This document shows, piece after piece, positions 1-10,183 of a stretch of DNA of 64,000 bases. The stretch lies in assembly GCA_963666765.1 (NCBI GenBank), contig OY762933.1, forward strand, positions 1,426,001-1,490,000. Reading direction: 5' to 3'. The number at the start of each line of letters is the position of its first letter. Within the stretch, counting starts at the first letter, position 1. The translations under genes were made by a program, and so were the position numbers. The notes beneath the pieces are model-generated. The model was not told the origin of the DNA. It worked only from the letters and a program-made list of their open reading frames with translations, and made no database searches. The DNA is from Foliamicus sp963666765. GTDB taxonomy: Bacteria > Pseudomonadota > Gammaproteobacteria > Steroidobacterales > Foliamicaceae.

Positions 1-1
1 C

Positions 2-2026
2 ATTACCCGCGCACCGGACATGGAGGAATTCTCGGCCAGGATCAAGGCCGACGCCGGCCAATACGACCAGCATGAACTCGACGTGAGCGCGGACATTCCC
101 ATCGCTCCCGGGGTTCTCGCCCTGCGTGTCGGAGGGCGCTACTTCAACAAGGGCGCCATGTATCGCAACGCATCCGGTGTCGGCGTAGGTGAACAGCGCT
201 CCGAATCAGCATTCGCGACCCTGTTCGTGCAGGCCGCCGACAACGTCAGCATCAAGCTGCGTTACTACCAGCAGGACGACAGCGACGGTCCGGCCGGCGT
301 GACCTTCTACAAGGCGCGGCTGGACGACAGCTGCACGGGCAAGTCCTTCCCGGGGCTGACGACCGAGGGCGAGCCCACCACGCTGATGCCCAGGGAGTAC
401 CTCTGCGGCACCATCCCGGGTCCCGGCGGACAGATCGGCTTCCCCAACCCCAGCGTTTCCCTGACGCCATCCAGTTTCCCCGCCGGATTCGAGAACTTCA
501 TCCGGGACTCGCTGATCGACGCGCCCTCGCAGGTCGAAGGCGTGCCCTACCTCGACCACTTCGGCATCGAGCGCGAGATTACGCGCATCAGCCTGGTGCT
601 GGACTACGAGTTCGCCAACGGCATGTCGCTGGTCGCCACCGGCGCCTACAACGAAAACGCCGCGGCCAATCTGCGCGACTGGGACATGACGCCCGACGAA
701 GGCTGGTACGTGTCCAATCCACAGGCCGGCGAGGACGAGAGCATCGATATACGCCTTTCCTCGGCGCCGGATGCGAAATTGCGCTGGCTGGGCGGATTCA
801 ACTACTACACGCAGGAATTCCTGACCAGTTCCAACGGCGGCGTGTTCGTGGTGGCCTGCGGCAATCTGGCGGCATTCGGCTCGCCCGCGCAGTGCGCCAA
901 TCCGGCCCGCATACCGGTGGACGTGGACGGCGGCGACTTCGTGGACGTGCAAGCCTTCTACGGTTCGCTTTCCTACGACATCACCGAGCGGTTTACCGTG
1001 GACCTGGAAGCGCGCTGGCAGGACGACACGCGCAGCGACGGAATCGGCGATTTCGAGATCAATTTCAAGGATTTCCTGCCCCGGATTTCGCTCAGATACC
1101 GCTTTACCGAGGACATTACGGCCTACATTACGACGTCACGCGGCATTCTTCCCGGCGTCATCAATTCCAACATCATCAACTGCGATTCCAGCACTTACTC
1201 ATCGCCGTTCATCGATCCGCGCACCAGTCAGCCCAGCACTTCGTCAATTTGCCAGCAATACGTCGATGCGCTGGGCGCCGACGCGGTGGACGTGACGCCG
1301 GTGCAGGAACTGGACGCCTATGAGATCGGCGTCAAGTCCACCTGGATGGACGGACGGCTGGTCGCCAACGTGGCGGCCTACTGGCAGGAGTGGGGGAATG
1401 CGCCCTTCCCGACCTTCGTGACCATCTACCGCGACGACGACGGCGACGGGGTCCCCAATGGAAGCCCCAACTTCTTCCCGATCAGCACCCCCGGCAGTTC
1501 GGAATACTCCGGCGTGGAACTGGAATTGGATTTCCTGGTCACCGAAGACTGGGACCTGAGCTTCAACTGGTCATTCAACGACAACGAGTTCACCAACTTC
1601 CTCATCCCGCTGGCGTCCGCCGAATACGCGCTGGGCACCCGCAACGTCAAGGGGCACCGCTCCAGCCGCTTCCCCAAGTGGTCCGGCAATGTCTCATCCA
1701 CCTACGGCGGAACCTTCGACAATAACTGGGACTGGTCGCTTCGCGGCGATCTCACCTACATGGGCGAAACCTTCCCCGGCCTGACCAACCTGGCCACGCT
1801 CAAGAGCTATTCGCTGCTGAATATTCGGTTTGCGATGGAAAGGGAAAACCTGAGGCTGGAGGCCTATGTGAAGAACGCCCTCGATGAGGACTACTGGCGA
1901 TCGGGTCAGGAGTACACGGACTTCTCGCGCGTGCTCAGCGTCGGCTTCAACTTCAACCGGCTGGGGCTGACCCTGGTGCCACAGGACAAGCGGACCTTCG
2001 GCGTGCGCGCCGTCTTCGAGTTCTAG
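2..2026 (+). CDS. TonB-dependent receptor, C-terminal part (5' end outside window)
   Basis: This is the middle and C-terminal part of an outer-membrane TonB-dependent receptor. The open frame runs in from the window edge: codons before the first ATG at 20 read ITRAPD, matching the first barrel strands after the plug, so the gene starts upstream. About 670 residues of beta-barrel are present, with alternating aromatic/polar strands and long acidic loops. The protein ends in FGVRAVFEF, with the terminal Phe typical of outer-membrane barrels recognised by BAM. The plug domain and TonB box are not in the window. The ligand cannot be read from sequence. The following genes on the same strand (ureidoglycolate lyase, cupin, M24 hydrolase) suggest a nitrogen-containing compound, but that is inference. 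Confidence 0.93.
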   Translation: MTRAPDMEEFSARIKADAGQYDQHELDVSADIPIAPGVLALRVGGRYFNKGAMYRNASGVGVGEQRSESAFATLFVQAADNVSIKLRYYQQDDSDGPAGVTFYKARLDDSCTGKSFPGLTTEGEPTTLMPREYLCGTIPGPGGQIGFPNPSVSLTPSSFPAGFENFIRDSLIDAPSQVEGVPYLDHFGIEREITRISLVLDYEFANGMSLVATGAYNENAAANLRDWDMTPDEGWYVSNPQAGEDESIDIRLSSAPDAKLRWLGGFNYYTQEFLTSSNGGVFVVACGNLAAFGSPAQCANPARIPVDVDGGDFVDVQAFYGSLSYDITERFTVDLEARWQDDTRSDGIGDFEINFKDFLPRISLRYRFTEDITAYITTSRGILPGVINSNIINCDSSTYSSPFIDPRTSQPSTSSICQQYVDALGADAVDVTPVQELDAYEIGVKSTWMDGRLVANVAAYWQEWGNAPFPTFVTIYRDDDGDGVPNGSPNFFPISTPGSSEYSGVELELDFLVTEDWDLSFNWSFNDNEFTNFLIPLASAEYALGTRNVKGHRSSRFPKWSGNVSSTYGGTFDNNWDWSLRGDLTYMGETFPGLTNLATLKSYSLLNIRFAMERENLRLEAYVKNALDEDYWRSGQEYTDFSRVLSVGFNFNRLGLTLVPQDKRTFGVRAVFEF

Positions 2027-2062
2027 CGGGCCTGAGGAAGGCCGGCTCCCGGGCGCACGTTG

Positions 2063-2614
2063 ATGAAGACCCGCGTTCTGCCGCTGGTGGAGGCCACGCC
2101 TGAGTCCGTGGCCTCCTGCGGGCAGCTTCTTGGGCGGCATGCCGCCGCCAAACCGCTGCCCATCAGGTTCTACGAGGGCTCGGTACAGACCTACCGCCCT
2201 GTGGATTTTCGTTCCGACGACGATACCGAGCTGAGCCTGGCGCATGTCCGGCGGCGTCCCTTTGAAGTGCGTTGGATCGAGCGGCATTTCAAACACACCC
2301 AGACCTTTATTCCGCTGGGCGGCGCGCCCTTCATAGCGGTGCTGGCGCCGCCGACCGACGGGGACCTGCCGGACCTGGACAAGGTGCGGGCGTATCGCTT
2401 CGACGGCTCCGCCGGCTTCACCATGAAGCTGGGCACCTGGCACGAGTTTCCGTTCGCCGTCGAGGACGAGGCCGACATCATCGTTGTCTTGAGACGCGAG
2501 GCCACGCAGAGCCTGCTGGACACCGATCCCGCAACGGGTGAGGTCCGCGGCCCCGACATCCAGAAGCAGGACCTGGTCAAGCAGCACGGCGTACAACTGA
2601 AATTTGACGTATGA
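2063..2614 (+). CDS. allA: Ureidoglycolate lyase (AllA family)
   Basis: The 183-residue protein matches the AllA/ureidoglycolate lyase family, which splits ureidoglycolate to glyoxylate and urea at the end of allantoin breakdown. The family core is visible: HTQTFIPLGGAPFIAVLAPP near residue 80, then the GTWHEFPF segment near residue 130, which forms the beta-barrel active site. I chose ATG 2063; a TTG directly before it is the only other nearby start. The gene follows the TonB receptor by 36 bp and is followed, after a small palindromic repeat, by a cupin gene. No allantoinase or allantoate amidohydrolase is in view, so the true substrate may be another ureido compound. Confidence 0.85.
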   Translation: MKTRVLPLVEATPESVASCGQLLGRHAAAKPLPIRFYEGSVQTYRPVDFRSDDDTELSLAHVRRRPFEVRWIERHFKHTQTFIPLGGAPFIAVLAPPTDGDLPDLDKVRAYRFDGSAGFTMKLGTWHEFPFAVEDEADIIVVLRREATQSLLDTDPATGEVRGPDIQKQDLVKQHGVQLKFDV

Positions 2615-2619
2615 CCCCT

Positions 2620-2642
2620 GGGAGCGAGGGCGTCCCGCCCTC
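2620..2642. repeat. Small palindromic repeat, copy 1 (GAGGGCG-TCC-CGCCCTC core)
   Basis: A 23-bp sequence lies between allA and the cupin gene. Its core is a perfect 7-bp inverted repeat, GAGGGCG, separated by TCC. The same 23 bp occurs in inverted orientation at 8663-8685. It sits in the intergenic gap and would otherwise be read as a false N-terminal extension of the cupin gene (WERGRPALV). Confidence 0.8.
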
Positions 2643-2684
2643 GTATCAACCAGGACCGTCTGGTCAAATTCCACCAAACGAGCG

Positions 2685-3494
2685 ATGACGAAGGAACACA
2701 TAGAAAACCTGGCGGCGCTCAAGGTCACGCCGACTTCCTGGAACCCGCCCGGCCTGACGCCGGGCGCGCAACTGCGTCCACTCGCCCGCGACCCCGCCAG
2801 CGGCGGCTTTACCGGCCTGGTGGACCTGCCGGCCGGCTATGACAGCAAATCAGGCTTGAGTTGCGCCGTCGAGATGCGACTCTTCGTCATCGACGGGGAG
2901 CTGCAGTTCGGCGAACGCCGCCTCGGACCGGGGGGCTTCTGCTACCACCCGGCAGGTTCCGGGCAAGGCCGCTGGCGTTCCCCCGAGGGCGCGCGCGCAT
3001 TCGTCGTTTTCCTGGAAAGCCCCGTATTTCATGCCGATCAAGGCTCCCCAGCGCCCGGTGCGATCGCGGCGCTGGACTCGTTCGCCATGGACTGGCACAA
3101 CCCGTTGGACGCGAGCGACCCGTCCCAGGATTTTCGGCCCGGAATTTTCGTCAAGGTCCTGCACGTGGACCCGGAAACCAGGGCGAGCACGCACCTGGCC
3201 GGCCTGATGCCCGGCTGGTACGCCGAAGGCATGGAAACGCACCCTGTTTACGAGGAAAACTACTGCCTGCAGGGCGATGTGCTGATCGGCGAAGTCGGCG
3301 AAGAAGCGGGCTACACCATGGTCACGGGAAGCTACATGTGCCGGCCCGCCGGGGTCATCCATGGTCCGCTGGCCAGCAAGAACGGCAACGTCAACCTGTG
3401 CTTCACGCACGGATTGCTGGGCATCGATTACAGCGAAAACCCGCGCTCCATGGATCTCATCCGCAATCACCTCCGGAACCACCCCTGGACCTGA
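2685..3494 (+). CDS. Cupin-fold protein (DUF4437/ChrR-like)
   Basis: The 269-residue protein looks like a bicupin. The N-terminal half holds the FVIDGELQFGERRLGPGGF turn (about residues 65-83). The C-terminal half holds a second cupin motif with METHPVYEENYCLQGDVLIG and a later RPAGVIHGPL histidine, the usual pattern of metal-binding cupins. Specific chemistry cannot be assigned. I start at ATG 2685 because the longer open frame from 2604 would translate the palindromic repeat at 2620. The stop overlaps the start region of the M24 gene by a few bases, so the two are probably co-translated. Alternatives: a sensor-like ChrR cupin or a small-molecule dioxygenase or isomerase. Confidence 0.75.
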   Translation: MTKEHIENLAALKVTPTSWNPPGLTPGAQLRPLARDPASGGFTGLVDLPAGYDSKSGLSCAVEMRLFVIDGELQFGERRLGPGGFCYHPAGSGQGRWRSPEGARAFVVFLESPVFHADQGSPAPGAIAALDSFAMDWHNPLDASDPSQDFRPGIFVKVLHVDPETRASTHLAGLMPGWYAEGMETHPVYEENYCLQGDVLIGEVGEEAGYTMVTGSYMCRPAGVIHGPLASKNGNVNLCFTHGLLGIDYSENPRSMDLIRNHLRNHPWT

Positions 3495-3499
3495 CAAAG

Positions 3500-4699
3500 G
3501 TGCTGCTGAATCTCGAACGCGCCCGCGCCAAAATGGAGGAAGCCGGCCTCGAGGCCATGGTGTGCGTGCAGCCCATCAACGTGTACTACGCCAGCGGCTA
3601 CGAGTCCGACTGGCTGTTCGACTACCAGTGGGCCGGCTGCGCGATCCTGCCGCTGTCCGAGGACCGGCCCGCCACGCTGATCGTGCACGACGTCGAGTTG
3701 ACCAACCTGGCCGAGCACCCGAGCTGGATGCCGGAGCTTCGCGTCTATGAAACCCAGGTGGGCGACGACATCTTCAGCCACTACACCGTTGACGAAGAGG
3801 CCGAACTGGAGGAATCGGACCGCAAGACGCTGGCGCTGATGGAGACTACGCGCGACACGGCCAGCGTGGGCGTGGTGGAGGCGGTGCTCAAGGCGCTCGG
3901 CGAGGGCGGCTACCGCAGGCTCGGCTTCGACGACGCGCGCCTCGCCTCGCTCTGCTCTGAACGCTTAAGTGGTGTTCAATGCTTCGACCGCCCGGAACTG
4001 ATGACGATCATCCGCGCGGTCAAGACGCCGGCCGAACTGGAACTGATGCGCGAAGCCGGCCGCCGCAACCAGCAGGCGCTGGGCGTTGCGATCGATGCGG
4101 CCGGCGTGGGCGTGAAGTGGTCGGACATCCGCCGCGCCTGGCACCTCTCGGTGGCGGAACAGGACTGCATGCCGTGGTGCATCTACGTCGGCGCGGGCCA
4201 CAAGAGCATGGGGCTGTGGCACGACCACGATTACCCCATCCGCGAGGGCGACCAGTTGTGCTTTGATTCCATGCTCACCTGGCAGCGCTATTTCGGCGAC
4301 ATGCAGCGAACCTGCGTGATGGGCGCGCCCAGCGCCAAACTCAAGCGTTACTGGAATGCCGCCTACGCCGCCGCGGAAGCCGTTTTCGAGGCCATGCGGC
4401 CGGGCGTGAACACGGTGCAACTGCGCGAATTGGCGCTTGGGGTCGGCAAGCGCGGCGGGATCAAGGGTTTCCGCCATGCCTTCATGCACGGCCTCGGACT
4501 GGAGCACCTGGAACTGCCCAGCGCTTCGCCCGGCCTGAGCGGCTTCGACCTGGAGGAAGGCATGGTCGTGAACATGGACATGGAGGTGTGCGAGATCGGC
4601 TTCGGCGGCATTTACTACGAAAATACCCTGCTAATTGGAAGTGATGGTCCTGAATATCTTTTTGATATGCCCCGAGAACTGATTCATCTTCCCTGCTGA
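3500..4699 (+). CDS. M24-family metallohydrolase (creatinase/prolidase-like)
   Basis: The 399-residue protein has the two-domain layout of creatinases and prolidases: an N-terminal domain with YYASGYESDWLF (about residues 30-41) and a C-terminal pita-bread fold. Candidate metal ligands are D256 and D267 (spaced 11, as in the canonical family), H330 in MHGLGLEH, E362 and E374. Because ligands are kept it should be a metal-dependent hydrolase, not a metal-free creatinase. The start is GTG 3500, six bases after the cupin stop; the open frame upstream is the wrong frame of the cupin gene. Next to a ureidoglycolate lyase, a C-N bond hydrolase acting on a ureido, guanidino or N-acyl compound is plausible but not proven. 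A DddP-type DMSP lyase was considered and rejected. Confidence 0.82.
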   Translation: MLLNLERARAKMEEAGLEAMVCVQPINVYYASGYESDWLFDYQWAGCAILPLSEDRPATLIVHDVELTNLAEHPSWMPELRVYETQVGDDIFSHYTVDEEAELEESDRKTLALMETTRDTASVGVVEAVLKALGEGGYRRLGFDDARLASLCSERLSGVQCFDRPELMTIIRAVKTPAELELMREAGRRNQQALGVAIDAAGVGVKWSDIRRAWHLSVAEQDCMPWCIYVGAGHKSMGLWHDHDYPIREGDQLCFDSMLTWQRYFGDMQRTCVMGAPSAKLKRYWNAAYAAAEAVFEAMRPGVNTVQLRELALGVGKRGGIKGFRHAFMHGLGLEHLELPSASPGLSGFDLEEGMVVNMDMEVCEIGFGGIYYENTLLIGSDGPEYLFDMPRELIHLPC

Positions 4700-4713
4700 A
4701 CGACGAGAAACGC

Positions 4714-4992
4714 ATGGCGAAGAGAAACGACTGGCTGGGCGACGAAATGCTGGACCGCATGATGAACGTCATCATGGGACTGGCCGAGGAGCTGTACGTC
4801 ACGCGCGACCGACTCAAGGTGATGGAGCGGGTCCTCGAAGGCCGGGGCTCGCTGAGCCGCGAGGAACTCGACAACTGGAAACCGGATGAAAACCAGCAGG
4901 ATGAAATCCTGAGCGACCGCGACGCCTTCATACAGGCCATTCTTGGCCGGGCGCTCGACAAGCCTCCCGGGGACGACAACGCCGAAGCCTGA
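4714..4992 (+). CDS. Small acidic protein of unknown function
   Basis: The 92-residue protein is charged and predicted helical (LAEELYVTRDRLKVMERVLE near residues 24-43), with no signal peptide or membrane segment. It starts 14 bp after the M24 gene and is followed 11 bp later by the APC permease remnant, so it is probably the fifth gene of this operon. I do not recognise a named family. The central heptad-like segment could form a coiled coil or dimer helix. Confidence 0.65.
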   Translation: MAKRNDWLGDEMLDRMMNVIMGLAEELYVTRDRLKVMERVLEGRGSLSREELDNWKPDENQQDEILSDRDAFIQAILGRALDKPPGDDNAEA

Positions 4993-5003
4993 GCGCCGTC
5001 CAC

Positions 5004-5310
5004 ATGCAGGCTGCCCCGACCCGCTTTGCGCGCGTGCTGAAGACGCGCGACGTGCTGATGCTCGCGTTCGGGGCGATGATCGGCTGGAGCTGGATACTGA
5101 TGACCGGCTACTGGGTGGGCAACGCCGGCAGTGTCGGCACACTCATGGCGTTTGCCGCCGGTGGCCTTGTGATCGGGTTTATTGCGCTGGCTCTGGGCCT
5201 GCTCTGCCTGTTCATGCCCTTCAGTCCCTCGAGCCTGGTCTGGCCGCAGGAATAGGGCATAGTACTGGGCTGGGGTACGGTCGGCGCGCTGGTCTGGCTC
5301 ACCCGCCGAA
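5004..5310 (+). pseudogene. APC-superfamily permease remnant (internal deletion plus nonsense codon)
   Basis: The first 50 or so codons read like the N-terminus of an amino-acid/polyamine permease (TRDVLMLAFGAMIGWSWIL, then a glycine-rich second helix). They run straight into a sequence that looks like the last helices and tail of such a permease (LFMPFSPSSLVWPQE). A TAG stop at 5253-5255 follows, where a Trp codon (TGG) would be expected. In-frame translation after it continues as GIVLGWGTVGALVWLTRR, a normal last membrane helix. A full permease has about 450-550 residues, so roughly 80 percent is missing. The remnant runs up to the convergent prfB stop. It was probably the uptake system for the upstream cluster. 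Confidence 0.75.
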
Positions 5311-6406
5311 TCAAACGCCCTGCTTCAGACCGGCCTCGATAAACGGATTCAGGGCGCCGTTCAGCACCGCCGTGGGGTTCCCGGACTCCACGCCCGTGCG
5401 CAGGTCCTTGACCCGCGACTGATCGAGGACGTACGAGCGGATCTGGTTCCCCCAGCCAATGTCGGCCTTGCTGGCCTCCAGGGCCTGCTGCTCCGCCCGC
5501 CGCTCCCGCTCGGCCAGTTCGAACAGCTTTGCACGAAGCTGCTTCATGGCCGTGGCGCGGTTCTTGTGCTGCGAGCGCTCGTTCTGGCACTGCACCACAA
5601 TGCCGGTGGGCAGATGAGTGATGCGCACCGCCGATTCGGTGCGGTTGACATGCTGCCCGCCGGCGCCGCTGGCGCGGTAGACGTCGGTCCGGAGATCGCC
5701 GGGATCCACTTCCACTTCCGTGTCCTCCTCGATTTCGGGGGAAACGAAAACGCTGGCGAACGAGGTGTGCCGCCGGGCCCCGGAATCGAACGGCGACTTG
5801 CGCACCAGGCGGTGCACTCCGGTTTCGGTGCGCAGCCAGCCGTAGGCGTGATCGCCGCGCACGTGGATGCTGGCGCTCTTGATTCCCGCCACTTCGCCAT
5901 CGGAGGCTTCGATCAGTTCCGCCTTGAACCGGTTCTGCTCGCAGAACTTGAGGTACATGCGAAGCAGCATTTCGGCGAAATCCTGTGCGTCGTGCCCGCC
6001 GGACCCGGCCGTTACTTCAAGGAAAGCGTTGGCCCCGTCCCTGGCGCCGCCGAACATCCGGCGAAACTCCAGCTTCTCCACTTCCGCTTCCAGCGACATT
6101 ACGCCGTCGCCTACGTCAGACAACGTGGCCTCGTCCTGCTCCTCCAGGGCGAGCTCAAGCAACTCGTCCAGTTCGCCGGCGTCCGCCGCAAGGCGATCCA
6201 GCGCATTTGTAACGGACTGCAGCGCCGCACGTTCGCGCCCCAGCGCGCCGGCGCGCTGCGCATCGGACCAGATGGAAGGGTCGGCGAGTTCGGCCTCGAC
6301 CTCGCTTAAGCGCCGGGTCTTTCCGGCGTAATCAAAGGTACCCCCTAAGCGCCTCGAGGCGGGCGCCGAGATCGGTAAGCAGCGGTTTGAGTTGAGTCGT
6401 TTCCAT
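5311..6406 (-). CDS. prfB: Peptide chain release factor 2 with programmed +1 frameshift
   Basis: RF2 ends translation at UGA and UAA. The GGQ peptidyl-hydrolysis motif (ASGAGGQHVNRT) and the SPF stop-codon reader (RKSPFDSGARRH) are both present. The first 24 codons from ATG 6406 (METTQLKPLLTDLGARLEAL...) end at an in-frame TGA (6334-6332). A +1 shift at CTT-TGA leads into DYAGKTRRLSEVEAEL and the rest of the protein. The total length of 1096 bp equals 365 codons plus one base, as expected for functional RF2 of about 364 residues. The gene stands alone: its common neighbour lysS is not downstream, where the APC remnant converges. Confidence 0.96.
6332..6346 (-). promoter_or_regulatory. prfB: prfB autoregulatory +1 frameshift site
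   Basis: On the minus strand the sequence reads AGGGGGTACCTTTGA. This is the classical site: an internal Shine-Dalgarno (AGGGGG) three bases before the CTT slippery codon and the in-frame UGA. It differs from the E. coli site only in TAC for TAT, plus a T instead of C after TGA. Low RF2 stalls at UGA and promotes the shift, so RF2 controls its own synthesis. Confidence 0.95.
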
Positions 6407-6453
6407 GGCGGCGCAAGCCTACGGCACTAATCTCCAATTCGCAACCAGGGGCT

Positions 6454-6618
6454 CTTCCTTTTTTCACCGCCCCTTGCCGCCGAGGGCGTCGGAGGCAAGG
6501 GTGAGCGCCGGTCGCGGAGCGACGCAAAGCATGCCTTTGCGAGGTGCGAAGGACGCCGAGCCCACAGGGACGTGCTCGCTGGCGTACCCCGGCGGCAAGG
6601 GGCGGTGAAAAAAGGAAG
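6454..6618. repeat. Conserved-loop hairpin element, copy 1
   Basis: A perfect 29-bp inverted repeat (6454-6482 with 6590-6618) encloses a 107-bp loop between prfB and the Mth938-like gene. The loop contains GGAGGCAAGG (near 6489) and GAGCCCACAGGGACGTGCTC (6558-6577). Both blocks recur, with small changes, in the loop of the element at 12002-12112, whose stem is unrelated in sequence. One stem strand contains a T6 run, so it may also end transcription. The intergenic gap of 218 bp holds nothing else recognisable. Confidence 0.85.
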
Positions 6619-6624
6619 AAAGGG

Positions 6625-6986
6625 TTAGCGGACGCGCAGGGCAGCGGCAACGGCGCGGCCCTCGGATGCCAGCACGTTATAGGTGCGGCAGGCGGCGCCC
6701 GTATCCATGACCTCGAGTCCTATGCCTCGATTCAGCAGTTGCATGCCGAGTTCGTGATCGGGAAACCGCTGTTTCTCGCCAGTGCCCAGGATGATGACGT
6801 CCGGCTGTCCATCGATCAGCGACGCCAGGATTTCAAGCGTAACGGGTTCATCGTCCTTCAGGGGCCAGGGCCGTACCTCTTCCGGACTCAGCAGGACCGG
6901 CTCGCGCCAGGTGTCCTTCCCGATACGCAGTTCGCCCGGCCGCCACGACCGCACCGTAAGCGCGGCCCCCGCTTCCAGCTCGAGCT

Positions 6987-6990
<4 letters not shown>
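6625..6990 (-). CDS. Mth938-like (DUF498/NDUFAF3 family) protein
   Basis: The 121-residue protein has the compact Mth938 fold signature: VLLSPEEVRPWPL near residue 32, DVIILGTGEKQRFP near residue 64 and MDTGAACRTYNVLASEGR near residue 94. Eukaryotic relatives (NDUFAF3) help assemble respiratory complex I; the bacterial role is not settled. Its ATG overlaps the stop of the acyl-CoA ligase by 4 bp, so the two are translationally coupled. Confidence 0.85.
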
Positions 6991-8600
<1,610 letters not shown>

Positions 8601-8662
8601 GGGTCTCGCGCCTCCAAATTCATTCAGGCAAGCCGAAAATGTAGCACAGTCCGCGGGTTGTG

Positions 8663-8685
8663 GAGGGCGGGACGCCCTCGCTCCC
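8663..8685. repeat. Small palindromic repeat, copy 2
   Basis: This is an exact inverted copy of the 23 bp at 2620-2642, with the same GAGGGCG/CGCCCTC stem. It lies in the 97-bp gap between the end of nlpD and the start of the acyl-CoA ligase gene. The hairpin could attenuate read-through from nlpD, but no T-run follows it. Confidence 0.8.
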
Positions 8686-8697
8686 GGCAGGGTGGCG

Positions 8698-9591
8698 TCA
8701 ACCGCGCGGCGGCAGCAATGGTACGGGTTCGACCGGCTTGCCGTTGCGGCGAATCTCGAAGTGCAGCATGGCCGCGTTGCCGGGACCGATGCCCATCGTC
8801 GCGATCGGCTGGCCGGCGCGCACTTCGTCGCCCTCCCTGACGAGAATCTTCTCGTTGTGGCCATAGGCACTGAGCCATTCGGGCGAGTGCTGCACGATCA
8901 CCAATAGACCGTAGGCTTTCAGTCCGTCTCCCGCATACATGACCTTGCCGCCGTCGGCGGCCACGATGTCCTGCCCGCGCGCGCCCAGGATGCGGATGCC
9001 GTAGTCGCCGGGCCGGGCACGTGCGCCCTCGACGTCCAGTCGACCCCCGGCCGGCCATTCCCAGCCGGCCGCGCGCGCTGCCGGACCCGAGGGCGCGGAC
9101 GACGGGGACGCGGATTCCTGCGCCGACGAGGCGCCTGCTCCGGCGCCTCCCGGCGAGGACCTCGGTTCCACGGCTGCGCCGCGCCCCGCGGCGGCCCGCG
9201 GCGCCGGGGAAGAAACGGCCGCGGCAACACCGGAGTCCGAAGCCGCGTAGCCGGGAGGCGGCGTGAGCCATATTCGCTGCCCAACCAGGATCAGGCTGCC
9301 GTCACCCAACTCATTCCAGGCTGCAAGGTCGCTTACCTGCAGGCGAAACCGCCAGCCGATGGAAAACAGCGTATCGCCCGCCTCCACCGTGTACCAATCC
9401 GGGGCAACGGCGCCTGTGCCGCCGGCCACGTCCTCCCGCGGCGACTCCGATGAAGTCGCGGCGGCCGGGATCGCCGCGGCCGGCGCCTGCCCGGCGGTAG
9501 CGGGATCTTCCGGAATCCAGTTCCAGCAACCCGAGAGCAGCAGCGCTACGGCCAAGCCGGCTGCAATTCGAATTCGGCGCAGAATAATCAC
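8698..9591 (-). CDS. nlpD: Lipoprotein NlpD (LysM plus LytM/M23 domain)
   Basis: The 297-residue protein has an N-terminal lipoprotein signal ending in the lipobox LLLSGC, a LysM peptidoglycan-binding domain (WYTVEAGDTLFSIGWRF, about residues 72-88), a long Ala/Pro/Ser linker and a C-terminal LytM domain (about 190-290). The LytM domain is degenerate: the first zinc His-containing motif is replaced (YGIRILG) and the final HxH is reduced to AMLHFEI. As in E. coli NlpD, that points to an activator of the amidase AmiC and not a peptidase. The GTG start at 9591 overlaps the yqaA stop. rpoS, which usually follows nlpD, is absent; the acyl-CoA ligase follows instead. Confidence 0.88.
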   Translation of the reverse strand: MIILRRIRIAAGLAVALLLSGCWNWIPEDPATAGQAPAAAIPAAATSSESPREDVAGGTGAVAPDWYTVEAGDTLFSIGWRFRLQVSDLAAWNELGDGSLILVGQRIWLTPPPGYAASDSGVAAAVSSPAPRAAAGRGAAVEPRSSPGGAGAGASSAQESASPSSAPSGPAARAAGWEWPAGGRLDVEGARARPGDYGIRILGARGQDIVAADGGKVMYAGDGLKAYGLLVIVQHSPEWLSAYGHNEKILVREGDEVRAGQPIATMGIGPGNAAMLHFEIRRNGKPVEPVPLLPPRG

Positions 9592-10169
9592 AGGTACCAC
9601 AATAACCCAACGGCGACGACAAGAAGGCCGATCATTATCCAGCCGGCCCTGTCCGAATAATGAATGGCCCTGATCGCCTTCGGACCCAGCCAGGCCGACA
9701 GCGCCCCCACCAGGAAAAAGCGCAATCCCCGGCCAAGAATTGAAGCCGTGACAAAGCTGCCTACGTCCATGTTCATGCCGCCGGCGGCAATGGCGAAGAC
9801 CTTGTACGGGAGCGGCGTAAAGGCGGCAAGGACCAGCGCCCAGTAGCCCCAGCGCTCGTACCAGTACTGGACCCGGGAATACTGGTCCCCCCAGCCCCAT
9901 TCCTGGATCAGGGGCAATACCGCGTCGATCGCAAGATAGCCGAGCAGCAGGCCGCACAGGCCGCCAGCCACCGAGAACGCGAGCGTCAGGAAGGCAAGAC
10001 GAACCGTCCTGTTCGGCTGCGCAGCGCACATGGGCACCAGCATCACGTCCACGGCAATCGGAAAGAAAACCGACTCGGCAAAGCTCACCGCGCACAGGAC
10101 GGCCGGCGCCCGGGGCATGCGGGCCCATGCCACGACGCGATCGGCAAGGCGGGCCGTCGCCGTAACCAT
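9588..10169 (-). CDS. yqaA: YqaA family inner-membrane protein (DedA/VTT-like)
   Basis: The 193-residue membrane protein has about five hydrophobic segments and the family-typical stretch WGYWALVLAAFTPLPYKVF, followed by the glycine-rich re-entrant region FAIAAGGMNMDVGSF. YqaA proteins are relatives of the DedA/VTT family linked to lipid transport and membrane homeostasis; the precise role is unknown. It sits 14 bp after pcm and overlaps nlpD, the standard surE-pcm-yqaA-nlpD order. Confidence 0.88.
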   Translation of the reverse strand: MVTATARLADRVVAWARMPRAPAVLCAVSFAESVFFPIAVDVMLVPMCAAQPNRTVRLAFLTLAFSVAGGLCGLLLGYLAIDAVLPLIQEWGWGDQYSRVQYWYERWGYWALVLAAFTPLPYKVFAIAAGGMNMDVGSFVTASILGRGLRFFLVGALSAWLGPKAIRAIHYSDRAGWIMIGLLVVAVGLLWYL

Positions 10170-10183
10170 CGGAAAGGCCGGTC

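Noticed and set aside
2604..2684. Longer cupin N-terminus from 2604
   Set aside because: It would overlap allA and translate the 23-bp repeat; ATG 2685 gives a normal start.
3500..4699. M24 protein as DddP-type DMSP lyase
   Set aside because: DddP, as I recall it, uses an extra Asp two residues after the first ligand (D-x-D); here the sequence is FDSM, so the six-ligand pattern is absent.
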